NCBI GenBank assembly: GCA_019233695.1
Contig: JAFAME010000249.1
Span: 1-37,698 of the forward strand
DNA: 37,698 bases
DNA from: Methylobacteriaceae bacterium
GTDB lineage: Bacteria > Pseudomonadota > Alphaproteobacteria > Rhizobiales > Beijerinckiaceae
Reading direction: 5' to 3'
A model generated the notes under the pieces. It worked only from the letters and a program-made list of their open reading frames with translations, was not told the DNA's origin and searched no databases. A program made the position numbers and the translations under genes. Shown here in pieces: positions 1 to 7,842 of this stretch. The stretch's first letter is position 1. Each line of letters begins with the position of its first letter.

Positions 1-274
1 GAACGAGCCGCATGCCGCGATAGGGCTCGCTCATCACGACACCCTGCTGCTCCAGCATGCGCAAGGCTTCTCGCACCGGCACGCGGCTGACGCCCAGAGC
101 CGCGGCGATGTCGTTCTCGACGACCCGGTCGCCGGGCAGCAGCAGCCCGCGCGAGACTGCGGCAAGGATCGCCTCGGCCGCCTGCGAGACGAGCGTGCGG
201 GGCCGGACTTTTTGCCAGCCGGCCGGAACCTCAGGTCCCGCTGCGATGTCCTCGACTGCGCCGATCGATGTCAT
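1..274 (-). CDS. GntR-family transcriptional regulator, N-terminal part (cut by window edge)
   Basis: The reverse strand reads from an ATG at 274 to the window edge for 91 codons with no stop. Residues about 25-90 form a GntR winged helix: a short N-terminal tail, then VSQAAEAILAAVSRGLLLPGD, a helix with ENDIAAALGVSRVPVREALRMLE, and the wing QQGVVMSEPYRGMRL. The VSRVPVREALRMLE recognition helix is the family hallmark and is typical of the FadR/FCD branch, though the effector domain lies outside the window. The gene diverges from the transporter genes starting at 349, with 74 bases between the two starts, so it probably controls them, perhaps in response to their substrate. The ligand cannot be inferred. 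Confidence 0.9.
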   Translation of the reverse strand, partial: MTSIGAVEDIAAGPEVPAGWQKVRPRTLVSQAAEAILAAVSRGLLLPGDRVVENDIAAALGVSRVPVREALRMLEQQGVVMSEPYRGMRLV

Positions 275-294
275 CTCGATGCTGCTGTTGACAC

Positions 295-320
295 CTGTCT
301 ACAATCGTATTCGTATACAA
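295..320. promoter_or_regulatory. Probable GntR operator pair in the divergent promoter region
   Basis: Two similar near-palindromes lie between the divergent starts at 274 and 349: CTGTCTACAA (295-304) and TCGTATACAA (311-320). Their first bases are 16 apart. Both fit the TNGTNNACNA-like pattern of FCD-type GntR operators, in which TTGTATACAA is common. A TTGACA at 288-293 could be the -35 box of the rightward promoter, and the second palindrome overlaps its likely -10 area (TATACA 314-319, spacer 20, longer than ideal). Binding here could repress both directions. The assignment rests on motif and position only. Confidence 0.5.
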
Positions 321-348
321 TCCGTGCAACCTGGAAAAGGGGGTCGTC

Positions 349-1212
349 ATGGGATGGAAAGCTGCACTCGGGCTGTTTGCCATAGTTTCCACTGGTTTTG
401 CGGCGGGGGCGACGGCCCAGGAGTTCCGCTTCGAGGCCGTGCCGCTCTTCGACAATTGCGGGGACGCCTCGCTCCAGAAGGCCAAGACCGACGGGATCAC
501 CCTCGGCATCTCGCCTTCCCCGCCCTATTCCTCGCTCGATCCATCGACCAACAAGGCGGCGGGGCTCGATGTCGACATCAACGAGGCGGCGCTGAAATGG
601 GCGGGCATCACGAAGATCCGCTATGAGGTCATGCCCTTCGGCCAGCTCATCCCGGCGATGCTGTCGCATCGTATCGACGTGGTCGCTGCCAACATTCATG
701 TGACGCCCGACCGGCTGAAGGCAGTGTCCTTCACCGGCCCCGCCTGGTGGTACGGCCCCGCCATCGTCGTCCAGAAGGGCAATTCCGCCGGGCTTCACAG
801 CTTCGATGACCTCAAGGGCAAGTCGATCGGCGCCATCGCCGGCTCGGCGGCCGACGAATATCTGCGCACGATGGGCGTGACGGTCACCGCCTTCCAGACC
901 GACGCAGAGGAATTCGCCGGCATCTCGACCGGACGCGTCCCCGCCATCGTCGAAGACGACGTGAAGGTGCTCGCCTATCTCGACGCCAACAAGTCCGCGC
1001 CCATCGAGATCGTCCCGAACGTGGCGGTGCCGGAAGATCTGATCTTCAAATACGGCTACGGCTATGCCCGCTATGCCCTGCGCAAGGAGGACTGCTCGCT
1101 GCGCGTTGCCTACACGCAAGGGCTTGCCGAGGTGCGCGGCAACGGCGAGATGTCGGCGCTGTTGAAGAAATACGGCCTCTCGAACCGGAACATGTTCTTC
1201 TTTCCGATGTAG
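349..1212 (+). CDS. ABC transporter substrate-binding protein, amino-acid type (family 3)
   Basis: A 287-residue periplasmic binding protein. Residues 1-23 form a Sec signal peptide that probably ends at ATAQ. The mature part follows the family-3 solute-binding pattern: GITLGISPSPPYSS, then GLDVDINEAALKWAG, MPFGQLIPAMLSHRIDVVAANIHVTPDRLKAVSFT in the first lobe, and DLKGKSIGAIAGSAADEYL in the second. These segments correspond to the strand, ligand loop and hinge of polar amino-acid binding proteins. It is followed 21 bases later by the cognate-looking permease and then an enolase-superfamily enzyme, so the ligand may be that enzyme's substrate or a related acid. No ATPase gene is present in this cluster. 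The ligand is unknown. Confidence 0.9.
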   Translation: MGWKAALGLFAIVSTGFAAGATAQEFRFEAVPLFDNCGDASLQKAKTDGITLGISPSPPYSSLDPSTNKAAGLDVDINEAALKWAGITKIRYEVMPFGQLIPAMLSHRIDVVAANIHVTPDRLKAVSFTGPAWWYGPAIVVQKGNSAGLHSFDDLKGKSIGAIAGSAADEYLRTMGVTVTAFQTDAEEFAGISTGRVPAIVEDDVKVLAYLDANKSAPIEIVPNVAVPEDLIFKYGYGYARYALRKEDCSLRVAYTQGLAEVRGNGEMSALLKKYGLSNRNMFFFPM

Positions 1213-1233
1213 CCGGCGCGGCGCACGCCGGGC

Positions 1234-1914
1234 ATGAACCTCTTCGATTTCGACGTCGTCCGCGACTTCGGCACGGTTTTTCTGCGCGGGCTCGCGGTCA
1301 CCACGCTGCTGACGCTCGTGGTCATCGTCCTTGCCGGCGTTCTCGCCATCCCGATCGCGCTCGCCCGCCTGTCACGCAGGCGGGCCGTGCGCTGGCCGGC
1401 CGATGCCTATGTCGAGTTCATCCGGGCGACGCCGCTCATCCTGCAGCTCATCTACATCTACTATGTGCTGCCGAGCGCCGGCGTCCGGCTCGATCCGATC
1501 GCGGCCGCAATCACCGGCCTGACGCTCAACTACTCGGCCTATATGAGCGAGGTATACCGCGGCGGCATCCAGGCGATCGGCAAGGAACAATGGGAAGCTG
1601 CCTTCAGCCTCGGTCTACGCCCCGCCATCACGCTGCGCAAGATCGTGCTGCCGCAAGCCTTCCGCATCGTCCTGCCCGCGCTCGGCAATTATCTGATCGC
1701 CCTTTTCAAGGACACCGCGCTCGCTTCGGTGGTAACGGTGCAGGAACTGATGTTCAGCGGCCAGATCATCGCGGCCAGGAACTACCAATACTTCACGGTA
1801 TACACCATCACGGCAATCCTATACTTCGCGGTCGGCTATCCATCGGCGCTGATCGTGCGTCGCATCGAGACCTGGTCGCGGCGCGGCTGGGTCGAGCCGC
1901 ACGCGCGCGCCTGA
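1234..1914 (+). CDS. ABC transporter permease, amino-acid type (HisM/GlnP family)
   Basis: A 226-residue inner-membrane permease. It begins with an amphipathic stretch, then hydrophobic helices, with YVEFIRATPLILQLIYIYY at about residues 52-70, the typical HEAAs start region. The cytoplasmic EAA loop is EQWEAAFSLGLRPAITLRKIVLPQAFR at about residues 119-145, which docks on the ATPase. The segment LGNYLIALFKDTALASVV is the usual sequence before the last helices. Length is normal for a homo- or heterodimeric HisM-type permease, but only one permease is present, so a homodimer is likely. It sits 21 bases after the binding protein and 15 bases before the enolase-superfamily gene, so the three are probably one transcript. 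Confidence 0.92.
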   Translation: MNLFDFDVVRDFGTVFLRGLAVTTLLTLVVIVLAGVLAIPIALARLSRRRAVRWPADAYVEFIRATPLILQLIYIYYVLPSAGVRLDPIAAAITGLTLNYSAYMSEVYRGGIQAIGKEQWEAAFSLGLRPAITLRKIVLPQAFRIVLPALGNYLIALFKDTALASVVTVQELMFSGQIIAARNYQYFTVYTITAILYFAVGYPSALIVRRIETWSRRGWVEPHARA

Positions 1915-1929
1915 CACCAGAGATATGAT

Positions 1930-3078
1930 ATGAGCCTCAAGATCACGTCGGTCGTGGCCGCGCCGCTGCGCGGCGAAAGCCCGAAGGGAGGATGGTCGGC
2001 CGAAATCCGGCCCGCCGACTCCGTGCACGCCCTCATCGCCGTGCACACGGACGGCGGCATCATCGGCCACGGCAGCGTCTTCACCGACGGCCGCCTCGTC
2101 GAGGCCGCCCTCAAGGTGCTCGAGCCGCTGTTCCTGGGCGAAAAAGCGCTCGAGCCGCAGCGGGTGACGGAGAAGCTGCACCAGAACACGTTCTGGATGG
2201 GGCGCGGAGGCACGCTGACGCACGCCATCAGCGGCATCGACATCGCGTTGTGGGACATCCTCGGCAAGAGCCTCGGCCAACCCGTCGGGCGGCTCCTCGG
2301 CGGCATCTATCGTCGACGCGTACAACCCTATTGTTCGCTTCTCATGGAAGAGCCGCAACGCATGCGCGAGTCGATCGGCGAGTTTCTCGGCAGAGGATTT
2401 CGCGCCTTCAAGATCGGCTGGGGCCCGTTCGGCCGGGCGCTCGATCCAAAGCTCGACGAGGCGATCGTGCGCGCCGCGCGTGAGGCGGCAGGCCCTGGCT
2501 CGCAGCTCTTCGTCGATGCCGGCGCGAGCGACGCCTACTGGCCGCACGGCCTGAAATGGGCGCTGCGCACCGCCGCGATGCTGAAGGACTACGACGTCGC
2601 CTGGTTCGAGGAGGCGCTTTCCCCCGATGCGATCGACGATTTCTGCAAGCTGCGCGAGGCGAGCATTGTTCCGATTGCCGGCGGCGAAGTATTGACCCGC
2701 CGGCAAGCCTTCCTGCCGTGGTTGTCGCGCCGTGCCCTCGATATCGTGCAGCCGGACGTCACCAAGGTCGGCGGCATCAGCGAGCAGCGCCGCATCGCCT
2801 GGCTCGCGGAGGAATTCGGCGTGAAATATGTCGGACACGGCTGGAACACGGCAGTGGGTCTTGCCGCCGATCTGCAGCTCGCGGCCGCCATGCCCCAAAC
2901 CGAGCTCGTCGAATTCATCGGTGGCAGCCCCTATGTCGACGGCATCACCGCCGAGCCGTTCCTCCTCGATAAGGAGGGCTATCTCGCCATACCGGACGCC
3001 CCCGGCCTTGGGGTGCGCCTCGATCCCGACAAGCTCGCTCGCTACACCGACCGGGCCGACGTGCTGTTCAAGAGCTGA
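1930..3078 (+). CDS. Enolase-superfamily enzyme, mandelate racemase/muconate lactonizing type
   Basis: A 382-residue protein with the N-terminal capping domain (about 1-125) and C-terminal barrel of the mandelate racemase group. The predicted metal ligands are D196 (LFVDAG), E227 or E228 (WFEE) and E253 (IAGGE). The D276 (QPDVTKVGG) and H303 (GHGWNT) pair matches the Asp-His dyad of mandelate racemase. On the other barrel face the usual KxK is FKIGWG: K161 is present but the second lysine, the usual second base, is glycine. This suggests one-base chemistry, such as sugar-acid dehydration or cycloisomerisation, rather than racemisation. That is inference; the substrate is unknown. It is the last gene of the GntR-controlled transporter cluster, implying that the imported compound is its substrate or is made from it. 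Confidence 0.88.
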   Translation: MSLKITSVVAAPLRGESPKGGWSAEIRPADSVHALIAVHTDGGIIGHGSVFTDGRLVEAALKVLEPLFLGEKALEPQRVTEKLHQNTFWMGRGGTLTHAISGIDIALWDILGKSLGQPVGRLLGGIYRRRVQPYCSLLMEEPQRMRESIGEFLGRGFRAFKIGWGPFGRALDPKLDEAIVRAAREAAGPGSQLFVDAGASDAYWPHGLKWALRTAAMLKDYDVAWFEEALSPDAIDDFCKLREASIVPIAGGEVLTRRQAFLPWLSRRALDIVQPDVTKVGGISEQRRIAWLAEEFGVKYVGHGWNTAVGLAADLQLAAAMPQTELVEFIGGSPYVDGITAEPFLLDKEGYLAIPDAPGLGVRLDPDKLARYTDRADVLFKS

Positions 3079-3260
3079 TGCCCCATTGAGCGTTCTGCCG
3101 CCGAAATCTTCAAGCGCCGGCCCGGCGGAGCCTGGAACCGGGATACATGCCGGTCGCTCAGCGCCGGCGCGCGCAGAGCATCGACCTCGGGACACGCGTG
3201 TGCTACGGCGGGCGATGGTGTAGGCTCGCCCGGCCCCGAACGGAAGTCCTGCGCGAATCG

Positions 3261-4130
3261 ATGCGCTCGCAGCTCTTTGTGCTCCTTCTCGCCGCAACCG
3301 CCGCCGGACCGGCGGCTGCCCAGCTTGTGCTGCCCGGTGCTGCGACGCCTTCGCCGGTCGGCACGAAGCATCGGCCCCACACCGCCGGCGTCGGGGCGGT
3401 CGATGCCAGCGGCAAACCGTTGCCGAAGATCATGCCCATCCGAGTGCCAAGCGATGACACGCTCATCGGCAGACCGCTTTGGCTCAACGGTGCCACCGGA
3501 CAGATCACCTTCGCGCGGAAGGACAAGGCGCTCGTCGTTGCCGGATTGCAGCTCTCCGGCGACAAGGCTTCGAAACCGGGGGAGGCATGCAAGGTCGATG
3601 TGAAACCGCCGGTTCCGATGAGGCTCAAGCCGCTCGGCAATCCGGCCGGCGTTGCCCGCTATCAGCTCGATCTTGATACTTGTCCGTTCACCTTCGACGT
3701 CCTCGACGGCGCGATCCTTGTGCCGAAGGAAACGCAGGCCTGCGCCTTCAAGGCGGACGATTGCCAGGTGAATCCGGCGGGGCTTTGGGGGCCGGCCGGA
3801 GCTGACTTCGGCGCCGACAAGATCAAGGACATCGAGCGCGGCCGCGCCGGCGCGGAAGCGGCCGAGCGCGACGCCTTCCGCGCGCTTGAGGCGCGCACGA
3901 GCGACAAGGCGGAGATCAAGAAGATCGCTGCCGACCAGGCGGCTTTTTCTTCCGAGCGCGAGGAAACCTGCCGCTCCTACGCCCGTGAATCGCAGCATGG
4001 CTTCTGCGCCACCCGATTCACGGAGGCGCGCGTTGCCGCAATGCAGGCAGCGCTCAACGCGACCGTGCCCGTGGCGCCGGCAAAAAAGCGCGTGTCGAGC
4101 AAGACGGGCAAGCGAAGCGCGACCGAGTAG
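3261..4130 (+). CDS. Secreted protein of unknown function with a Cys-containing C-terminal helical segment
   Basis: I do not recognise a named family with certainty. The frame is open from 3147, but the ATG at 3261 is preferred because it begins a clean signal peptide (MRSQLFVLLLAATAAGPAAA, cleavage about residue 20). The mature protein has a beta-rich middle containing CKVDVKPPVPMRLKPLG and ACAFKADDC. A charged, probably helical segment follows at about residues 180-270, including ERDAFRALEARTSDKAEIKK and SSEREETCRSYARESQHGFC. The spacing of the last cysteines followed by TRFTEARVAAMQAAL faintly resembles the LprI/DUF1311 lysozyme-inhibitor type, but not enough to assign it. The end is basic (KKRVSSKTGKR). 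It stands alone between the enolase-superfamily gene and an intergenic repeat. Confidence 0.75.
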   Translation: MRSQLFVLLLAATAAGPAAAQLVLPGAATPSPVGTKHRPHTAGVGAVDASGKPLPKIMPIRVPSDDTLIGRPLWLNGATGQITFARKDKALVVAGLQLSGDKASKPGEACKVDVKPPVPMRLKPLGNPAGVARYQLDLDTCPFTFDVLDGAILVPKETQACAFKADDCQVNPAGLWGPAGADFGADKIKDIERGRAGAEAAERDAFRALEARTSDKAEIKKIAADQAAFSSEREETCRSYARESQHGFCATRFTEARVAAMQAALNATVPVAPAKKRVSSKTGKRSATE

Positions 4131-4157
4131 CGGTCCCGCAACTTTCCCGCAGACCAA

Positions 4158-4305
4158 CGTGTGAAGAAATCGCTCTGCCCTGTCATCCCGGCCGAAGCGA
4201 AGCGGAGAGCCGGGATCCGGAACATGCATCTTTGCAGGAGTTTGTCCCCGGATCCCGGGTAGCGCTTCGCGCTTCCGGGATGAGAACCGGTAATTTCTTC
4301 GCACG
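4158..4305. repeat. Intergenic palindromic repeat element (nested inverted repeats)
   Basis: About 148 bases between two convergent genes show strong dyad symmetry. The outer arms CGTGTGAAGAAAT (4158-4170) and ATTTCTTCGCACG (4293-4305) pair at 12 of 13 positions. The inner arms at about 4183-4220 and 4248-4283 start and end with TCATCCCGG and CCGGGATCCGG and their complements, with an imperfect AAGCG-rich middle. The whole could fold into a long hairpin with its tip around 4225-4245. This looks like the dispersed intergenic palindromes of alphaproteobacterial genomes, possibly a non-autonomous mobile unit. I did not see a second copy in the window. Confidence 0.7.
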
Positions 4306-4325
4306 CTCAGATGCGGACAGCGGGC

Positions 4326-4829
4326 TTATGGCAGCAGGGACGTCAGGCGGAGAAACGCGATCGTCTCGATCTCGGCGAGCGCGGTGGCAAGCTCGGTCTG
4401 CGGATCGTGCCGCAGCCGCTCTTCGAACGCGGCAAGAATTTCGGCCTTCCTGCGGTTCTTGACCGCCATGACGAAGGGGAAGCCGAATTTCTCCCGATAG
4501 GCCTCGTTCAGCTCCGCGAACCGAGTAAATTCCGCCTCGGTAACCCGATCGAGACCAGCGGCAGCCTGCTCCTCGGTCGAATCGCTTGTCAGCTGCGCGG
4601 CGCGAGCGAGCCGGCCGGCAAGATCGGGATGGGCCCGGACAAGCGCCAGCTTTACCTCGGGCGAGGCGGCGCGCAGGACCGCAACGAAGGCGGCGTGCAA
4701 TCCTTCCGCCGTCTCATTCTCGCGCGTCAGGCCGCGGTCGAAAACGCGCTCGGCAATCCACTTCGAGTGCTCGAAAACGGCGCCAAACCGAGCGACGAAT
4801 TCGTCACGCGAGAGGGCATGCGGCTTCAC
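4326..4829 (-). CDS. uraD: 2-oxo-4-hydroxy-4-carboxy-5-ureidoimidazoline (OHCU) decarboxylase
   Basis: Decarboxylates OHCU to S-allantoin, the third step of urate breakdown. An in-frame ATG exists at 4895, but the GTG at 4829 is preferred: it overlaps the puuE stop codon (GTGA arrangement, a mark of translational coupling) and gives 167 residues, the normal family length. The upstream extension would run 70 bases into puuE and has no family similarity. In the 167-residue numbering the catalytic motif HPDLAG is at 67-72, EEQAAAGLD at about 86-94, and FGFPFVMAVKNR at 115-126, all as expected for an active enzyme. It is the second gene of the leftward puuE-uraD pair. Confidence 0.93.
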   Translation of the reverse strand: MKPHALSRDEFVARFGAVFEHSKWIAERVFDRGLTRENETAEGLHAAFVAVLRAASPEVKLALVRAHPDLAGRLARAAQLTSDSTEEQAAAGLDRVTEAEFTRFAELNEAYREKFGFPFVMAVKNRRKAEILAAFEERLRHDPQTELATALAEIETIAFLRLTSLLP

Positions 4830-5749
4830 TTCGAGGCTGCCGGCGGGTGGCGCGCATGCCAGTGTCGGGCGATGTCGAGGCGTGTTGCGGCCCATACGCG
4901 GTCGTGCCGCTGGACGTGGTCGAGGAAGCGTTGAAGCGCGGCCGCGCGGCCGGGTCTGCCGGCGAGCCGGCAGTGCAGTCCAACCGACATCATCTTGGCC
5001 CGCCCGCGAGCGCCCTCCTGATAAAGCACATCGAACGTGTCCCTGAGGTAGGCCAGGAACTGGTCGCCCGAATTGAAGCCCTGCGGACTCGCAAAGCGCA
5101 TGTCATTGGCATCGAGCGTATAGGGCACGATGAGATGCGGGCCGTTCGGGCCCATGACCCAGTAGGGGAGATCATCGGCATAGCTGTCGGCCGAATAGGC
5201 GAAGCCGCCCTCCTCCATGACGAGATCGAGCGAATGGACCGAGGCGCGGCCCGTGTACCAGCCGAGGGGGCGATCGCCCACGACCTCGGTGTGAAGGCGC
5301 ACCGCCTCCTGCAGGTGGCGGCGTTCCTCCTCCTTCGAAAAATCCTTGTATTCTATCCATTTGAGCCCATGGGAAGCGATTTCCCAGCCGGCTCTTCGCA
5401 TCGCCGCCACGGCTTCGGGATTGCGTGCCAGCGCGGTCGCGACGCCGTAGACGGTCACCGGCAGTCCCCTTTCAGTGAACATCCGGTAGAGCCGCCAGAA
5501 CCCGGCGCGCGAGCCGTATTCGTAGATCGATTCCATGTTGGCGTGGCGCTGGCCGGGCCACGGCTGCGCCGCGACGATTTCGGAAAGGAACGCCTCCGAC
5601 GCGGCATCGCCATGCAGGATGTTGTTCTCGCCGCCCTCTTCGTAGTTGATGACGAACTGCACCGCGATTTCTGCGCCGCCCGGCCATTGCGGATCAGGCG
5701 TAGTTTCACCGTAGCCGCGCAGGTCGCGGGGATAGGGATTTGCCGGCAT
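4826..5749 (-). CDS. puuE: Allantoinase, polysaccharide-deacetylase-like PuuE type
   Basis: A 307-residue cytoplasmic enzyme that hydrolyses allantoin to allantoate. It has the NodB-like fold of PuuE rather than the amidohydrolase fold of classical allantoinases. Recognisable segments are the N-terminal [20 protein letters not shown], then [50 protein letters not shown] (the metal-ligand region with SHG), and [11 protein letters not shown]. The late [21 protein letters not shown] is the usual C-terminal signature. It starts at 5749 and faces uraH across a short gap, and its end overlaps the start of uraD. Together with uraH and puuD it completes the route from urate to allantoate. Confidence 0.94.
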   Translation of the reverse strand: MPANPYPRDLRGYGETTPDPQWPGGAEIAVQFVINYEEGGENNILHGDAASEAFLSEIVAAQPWPGQRHANMESIYEYGSRAGFWRLYRMFTERGLPVTVYGVATALARNPEAVAAMRRAGWEIASHGLKWIEYKDFSKEEERRHLQEAVRLHTEVVGDRPLGWYTGRASVHSLDLVMEEGGFAYSADSYADDLPYWVMGPNGPHLIVPYTLDANDMRFASPQGFNSGDQFLAYLRDTFDVLYQEGARGRAKMMSVGLHCRLAGRPGRAAALQRFLDHVQRHDRVWAATRLDIARHWHARHPPAASK

Positions 5750-5797
5750 CGGATCCTTCCTGGGAACGACTTCGCAGCACTGGCGGACGGCTCGCAG

Positions 5798-5827
5798 TTG
5801 TCATCGCCGCCGCCCGGCGTCTAGCAT
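5798..5827 (+). promoter_or_regulatory. Possible sigma-70 promoter for uraH-puuD
   Basis: TTGTCA (5798-5803) and TAGCAT (5822-5827) are separated by 18 bases in the gap between the divergent puuE and uraH starts, about 50 bases upstream of the chosen uraH start. The boxes are close to consensus, but no start-site data exist. Confidence 0.4.
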
Positions 5828-5877
5828 GCGCAGGGCATCTGCCGAAAGTCGGCGGAAGCCGGGGCCGCGGGGGACGT

Positions 5878-6261
5878 GTGGCGCAGGCATCTCAATCGGC
5901 GACGGTGTGTGGCCGCCTGACGACCCACGTGCTCGATACCGCGGCCGGACGGCCGGCGGCCGGCCTCACCGTCACACTCTACGCGCTCGACGGCAGCTCG
6001 CGGCGGCTGGTTGCCAGCGCAGTGACCAACGCGGACGGGCGCTGCGACGCGCCCCTCCTTTCCGGCCCGGACCTACGGCCGGGCATCTATGAGCTCGAGT
6101 TTCGGGTTGCCGAGTATTTTCGTGGCCGGGGCGCGCCACTCGCCGCACCCCCGTTTCTCGACGTCGTGCCCATTCGTTTTGGTCTCGCCGACGCCAATGG
6201 CCACTATCATGTCCCATTGCTGATCTCGCCCTATGGCTATTCGACCTATCGGGGCAGCTGA
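5878..6261 (+). CDS. uraH: 5-hydroxyisourate hydrolase (transthyretin-like)
   Basis: Hydrolyses 5-hydroxyisourate, the product of urate oxidation, to OHCU. The frame opens at 5740, but the first 46 codons overlap the puuE start and have no family similarity; the GTG at 5878, preceded by a GGGGGA stretch, gives 127 residues. The family signatures are complete: [17 protein letters not shown] near the start (catalytic His), a central strand region with DGRCDAPLL and the C-terminal [19 protein letters not shown] with the diagnostic YRGS tail. No periplasmic signal is evident in the chosen frame. A second GTG at 5908 is also possible. It precedes puuD by 54 bases. Confidence 0.92.
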   Translation: MAQASQSATVCGRLTTHVLDTAAGRPAAGLTVTLYALDGSSRRLVASAVTNADGRCDAPLLSGPDLRPGIYELEFRVAEYFRGRGAPLAAPPFLDVVPIRFGLADANGHYHVPLLISPYGYSTYRGS

Positions 6262-6315
6262 GCACGGACCGTCGAGCTGGCGCTGCAGTCCCTGGTTTCA
6301 TGCGGAGTTGAGAGC

Positions 6316-7536
6316 GTGACGTGGCAGACCCTGCTCTATGAATGGGCGAACTTCGTGGTCCGCTGGATCCACGTGATCGCCGCAATCGCCTGGATCGGCT
6401 CGTCCTTCTACTTCGTCCACCTCGACCTCAGCCTGCGTCGGCGGCCCAACCTGCCGGCCGGCGTCGGCGGCGATGCGTGGCAGGTGCATGGCGGCGGCTT
6501 TTATCACATGCTGAAATACCTGATCGCGCCGCCGCATATGCCGGAAGAATTGACCTGGTTCAAATGGGAGGCGTACTTCACGTTTCTTTCCGGTTTCTTA
6601 CTCTTGTCCATCCTTTATTATCTGAACGCTGATCTGTATCTGATCGACAAGACTGTCTGGGACATGCCGCAATGGCTGGCAGTTGCGCTCGCCATTGTCG
6701 CGCTCGCCGGCGGTTGGCTGATCTACGACCTCCTCTATCGGACGCCGCTTGCCGACAGCGACGATGCCCTCCTCGCCGTGGTCTTCGCTCTGCTGGTTGC
6801 GGCGGCGTTCGGATTGACTAAGATCTTCAGCGGCCGCGGCGCATTCATGGAGCTTGGCGCCATCATCGGCACCATCATGGTCGCCAACGTCGCCATGAAC
6901 ATCATGCCCAACCAGCGCAAGACCGTGGCGGCGCTGTTGGCGGGCCAAACCCCCAACCCGGCCTATGGCAAGGCGGCAAAGCAGCGCTCGCTGCACAACA
7001 ACTATCTCACCTTGCCGGCTCTTTTCCTGATGCTGTCGAACCATTATCCGCTGGCCTTCGCCACGCGATGGAACTGGGCGATTGCCGGCATCGTCATCGT
7101 CATCGGCGCCGTCATCCGGCATTTCTACAATTCCCGCCATGCGGGCAAGCCGTCGCCTTGGTGGACCTGGGGCGTCGCGGCGGCGGGCGTGATCCTCATC
7201 ATGTGGCTCTCGGCCCAGGGCCCCTCCGCCGCGGCCGGCCCGGCAGCCGCCAATCCGCCGGCCGCGACCAAGATCGCTTTCGCCGAGGTGCAGGAGATTG
7301 TCGCCGCCCACTGCGCCATGTGCCATGCGGCAGAGCCGCTTTGGCCCGGCATCAAGCTGCCCCCCAAGGGGGTTCTGCTCGACACCGATGCCGCCATCCG
7401 CCTGCATGCGCGAGACATCGGCCTTCAGGCGGTCTGGAGCCACGCCATGCCGCCGGGAGGCAATGTCAGCGCCATTTCGGACGATGAGCGGGCCGTCCTC
7501 GCCGCATGGCTCGATGCCGGAGCTCCGGCCGATTGA
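6316..7536 (+). CDS. puuD: Membrane-bound urate oxidase with C-terminal cytochrome c domain
   Basis: A 406-residue integral membrane protein that oxidises urate to 5-hydroxyisourate and passes the electrons to its own cytochrome c domain rather than making peroxide from oxygen. It starts with GTG. About eight hydrophobic helices span residues 12-300, with WIHVIAAIAWIGSSFYFVH and HGGGFYHMLKY near the N-terminus and KQRSLHNNYLTLPALFLMLSN later, all typical of PuuD. After a Pro/Ala linker (302-318) the cytochrome domain carries CAMCH at 333-337 for covalent haem and HAMPPGG near the end with the likely distal methionine. It follows uraH in the same direction and completes the urate module, together with the divergent puuE-uraD pair. 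Confidence 0.95.
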   Translation: MTWQTLLYEWANFVVRWIHVIAAIAWIGSSFYFVHLDLSLRRRPNLPAGVGGDAWQVHGGGFYHMLKYLIAPPHMPEELTWFKWEAYFTFLSGFLLLSILYYLNADLYLIDKTVWDMPQWLAVALAIVALAGGWLIYDLLYRTPLADSDDALLAVVFALLVAAAFGLTKIFSGRGAFMELGAIIGTIMVANVAMNIMPNQRKTVAALLAGQTPNPAYGKAAKQRSLHNNYLTLPALFLMLSNHYPLAFATRWNWAIAGIVIVIGAVIRHFYNSRHAGKPSPWWTWGVAAAGVILIMWLSAQGPSAAAGPAAANPPAATKIAFAEVQEIVAAHCAMCHAAEPLWPGIKLPPKGVLLDTDAAIRLHARDIGLQAVWSHAMPPGGNVSAISDDERAVLAAWLDAGAPAD

Positions 7537-7842
7537 GCAGAGGCGTTCAGTTCGCTTCCATTCCAAGCATTGCACGCAGTGGTTGTACGTGCGGTCAAGA
7601 ATACTTCAAGTTGCCCGACGACACTGGCAAATCCGAACCGTGGCCTCCGCCGCGGAACCGCCGCCCAATATGACCCGCTCGCCGAGTTTGATTTTTCCCT
7701 CAGAATGTATTGATCATATGCCGATATTTTCTTTGCTTCCCGGGGATGGCTGTGGCAACCCTCATTGGCTTGTATGGCAGCCGCGGGTCTGCCGCGCGTC
7801 GCATGGATTAAGTCTTCACCACCCATCGAGGGGGATGCATCC
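7537..7842. other. Intergenic region upstream of the oligopeptide ABC operon
   Basis: These 306 bases hold no convincing gene. The middle is AT-richer than its surroundings (around 7690-7735, with TTGATTTTTCCCTC and TATTGATCATATGC), as expected for a promoter region, but no well-spaced -35/-10 pair stands out. The open frame from 7765 only extends the oppA-like gene upstream and does not look like protein. Confidence 0.5.

Noticed and set aside
1819-3297. Long antisense open frame over the enolase-superfamily gene
   Set aside because: The composition is typical of a GC-rich shadow frame, while the forward strand encodes a clear enzyme.
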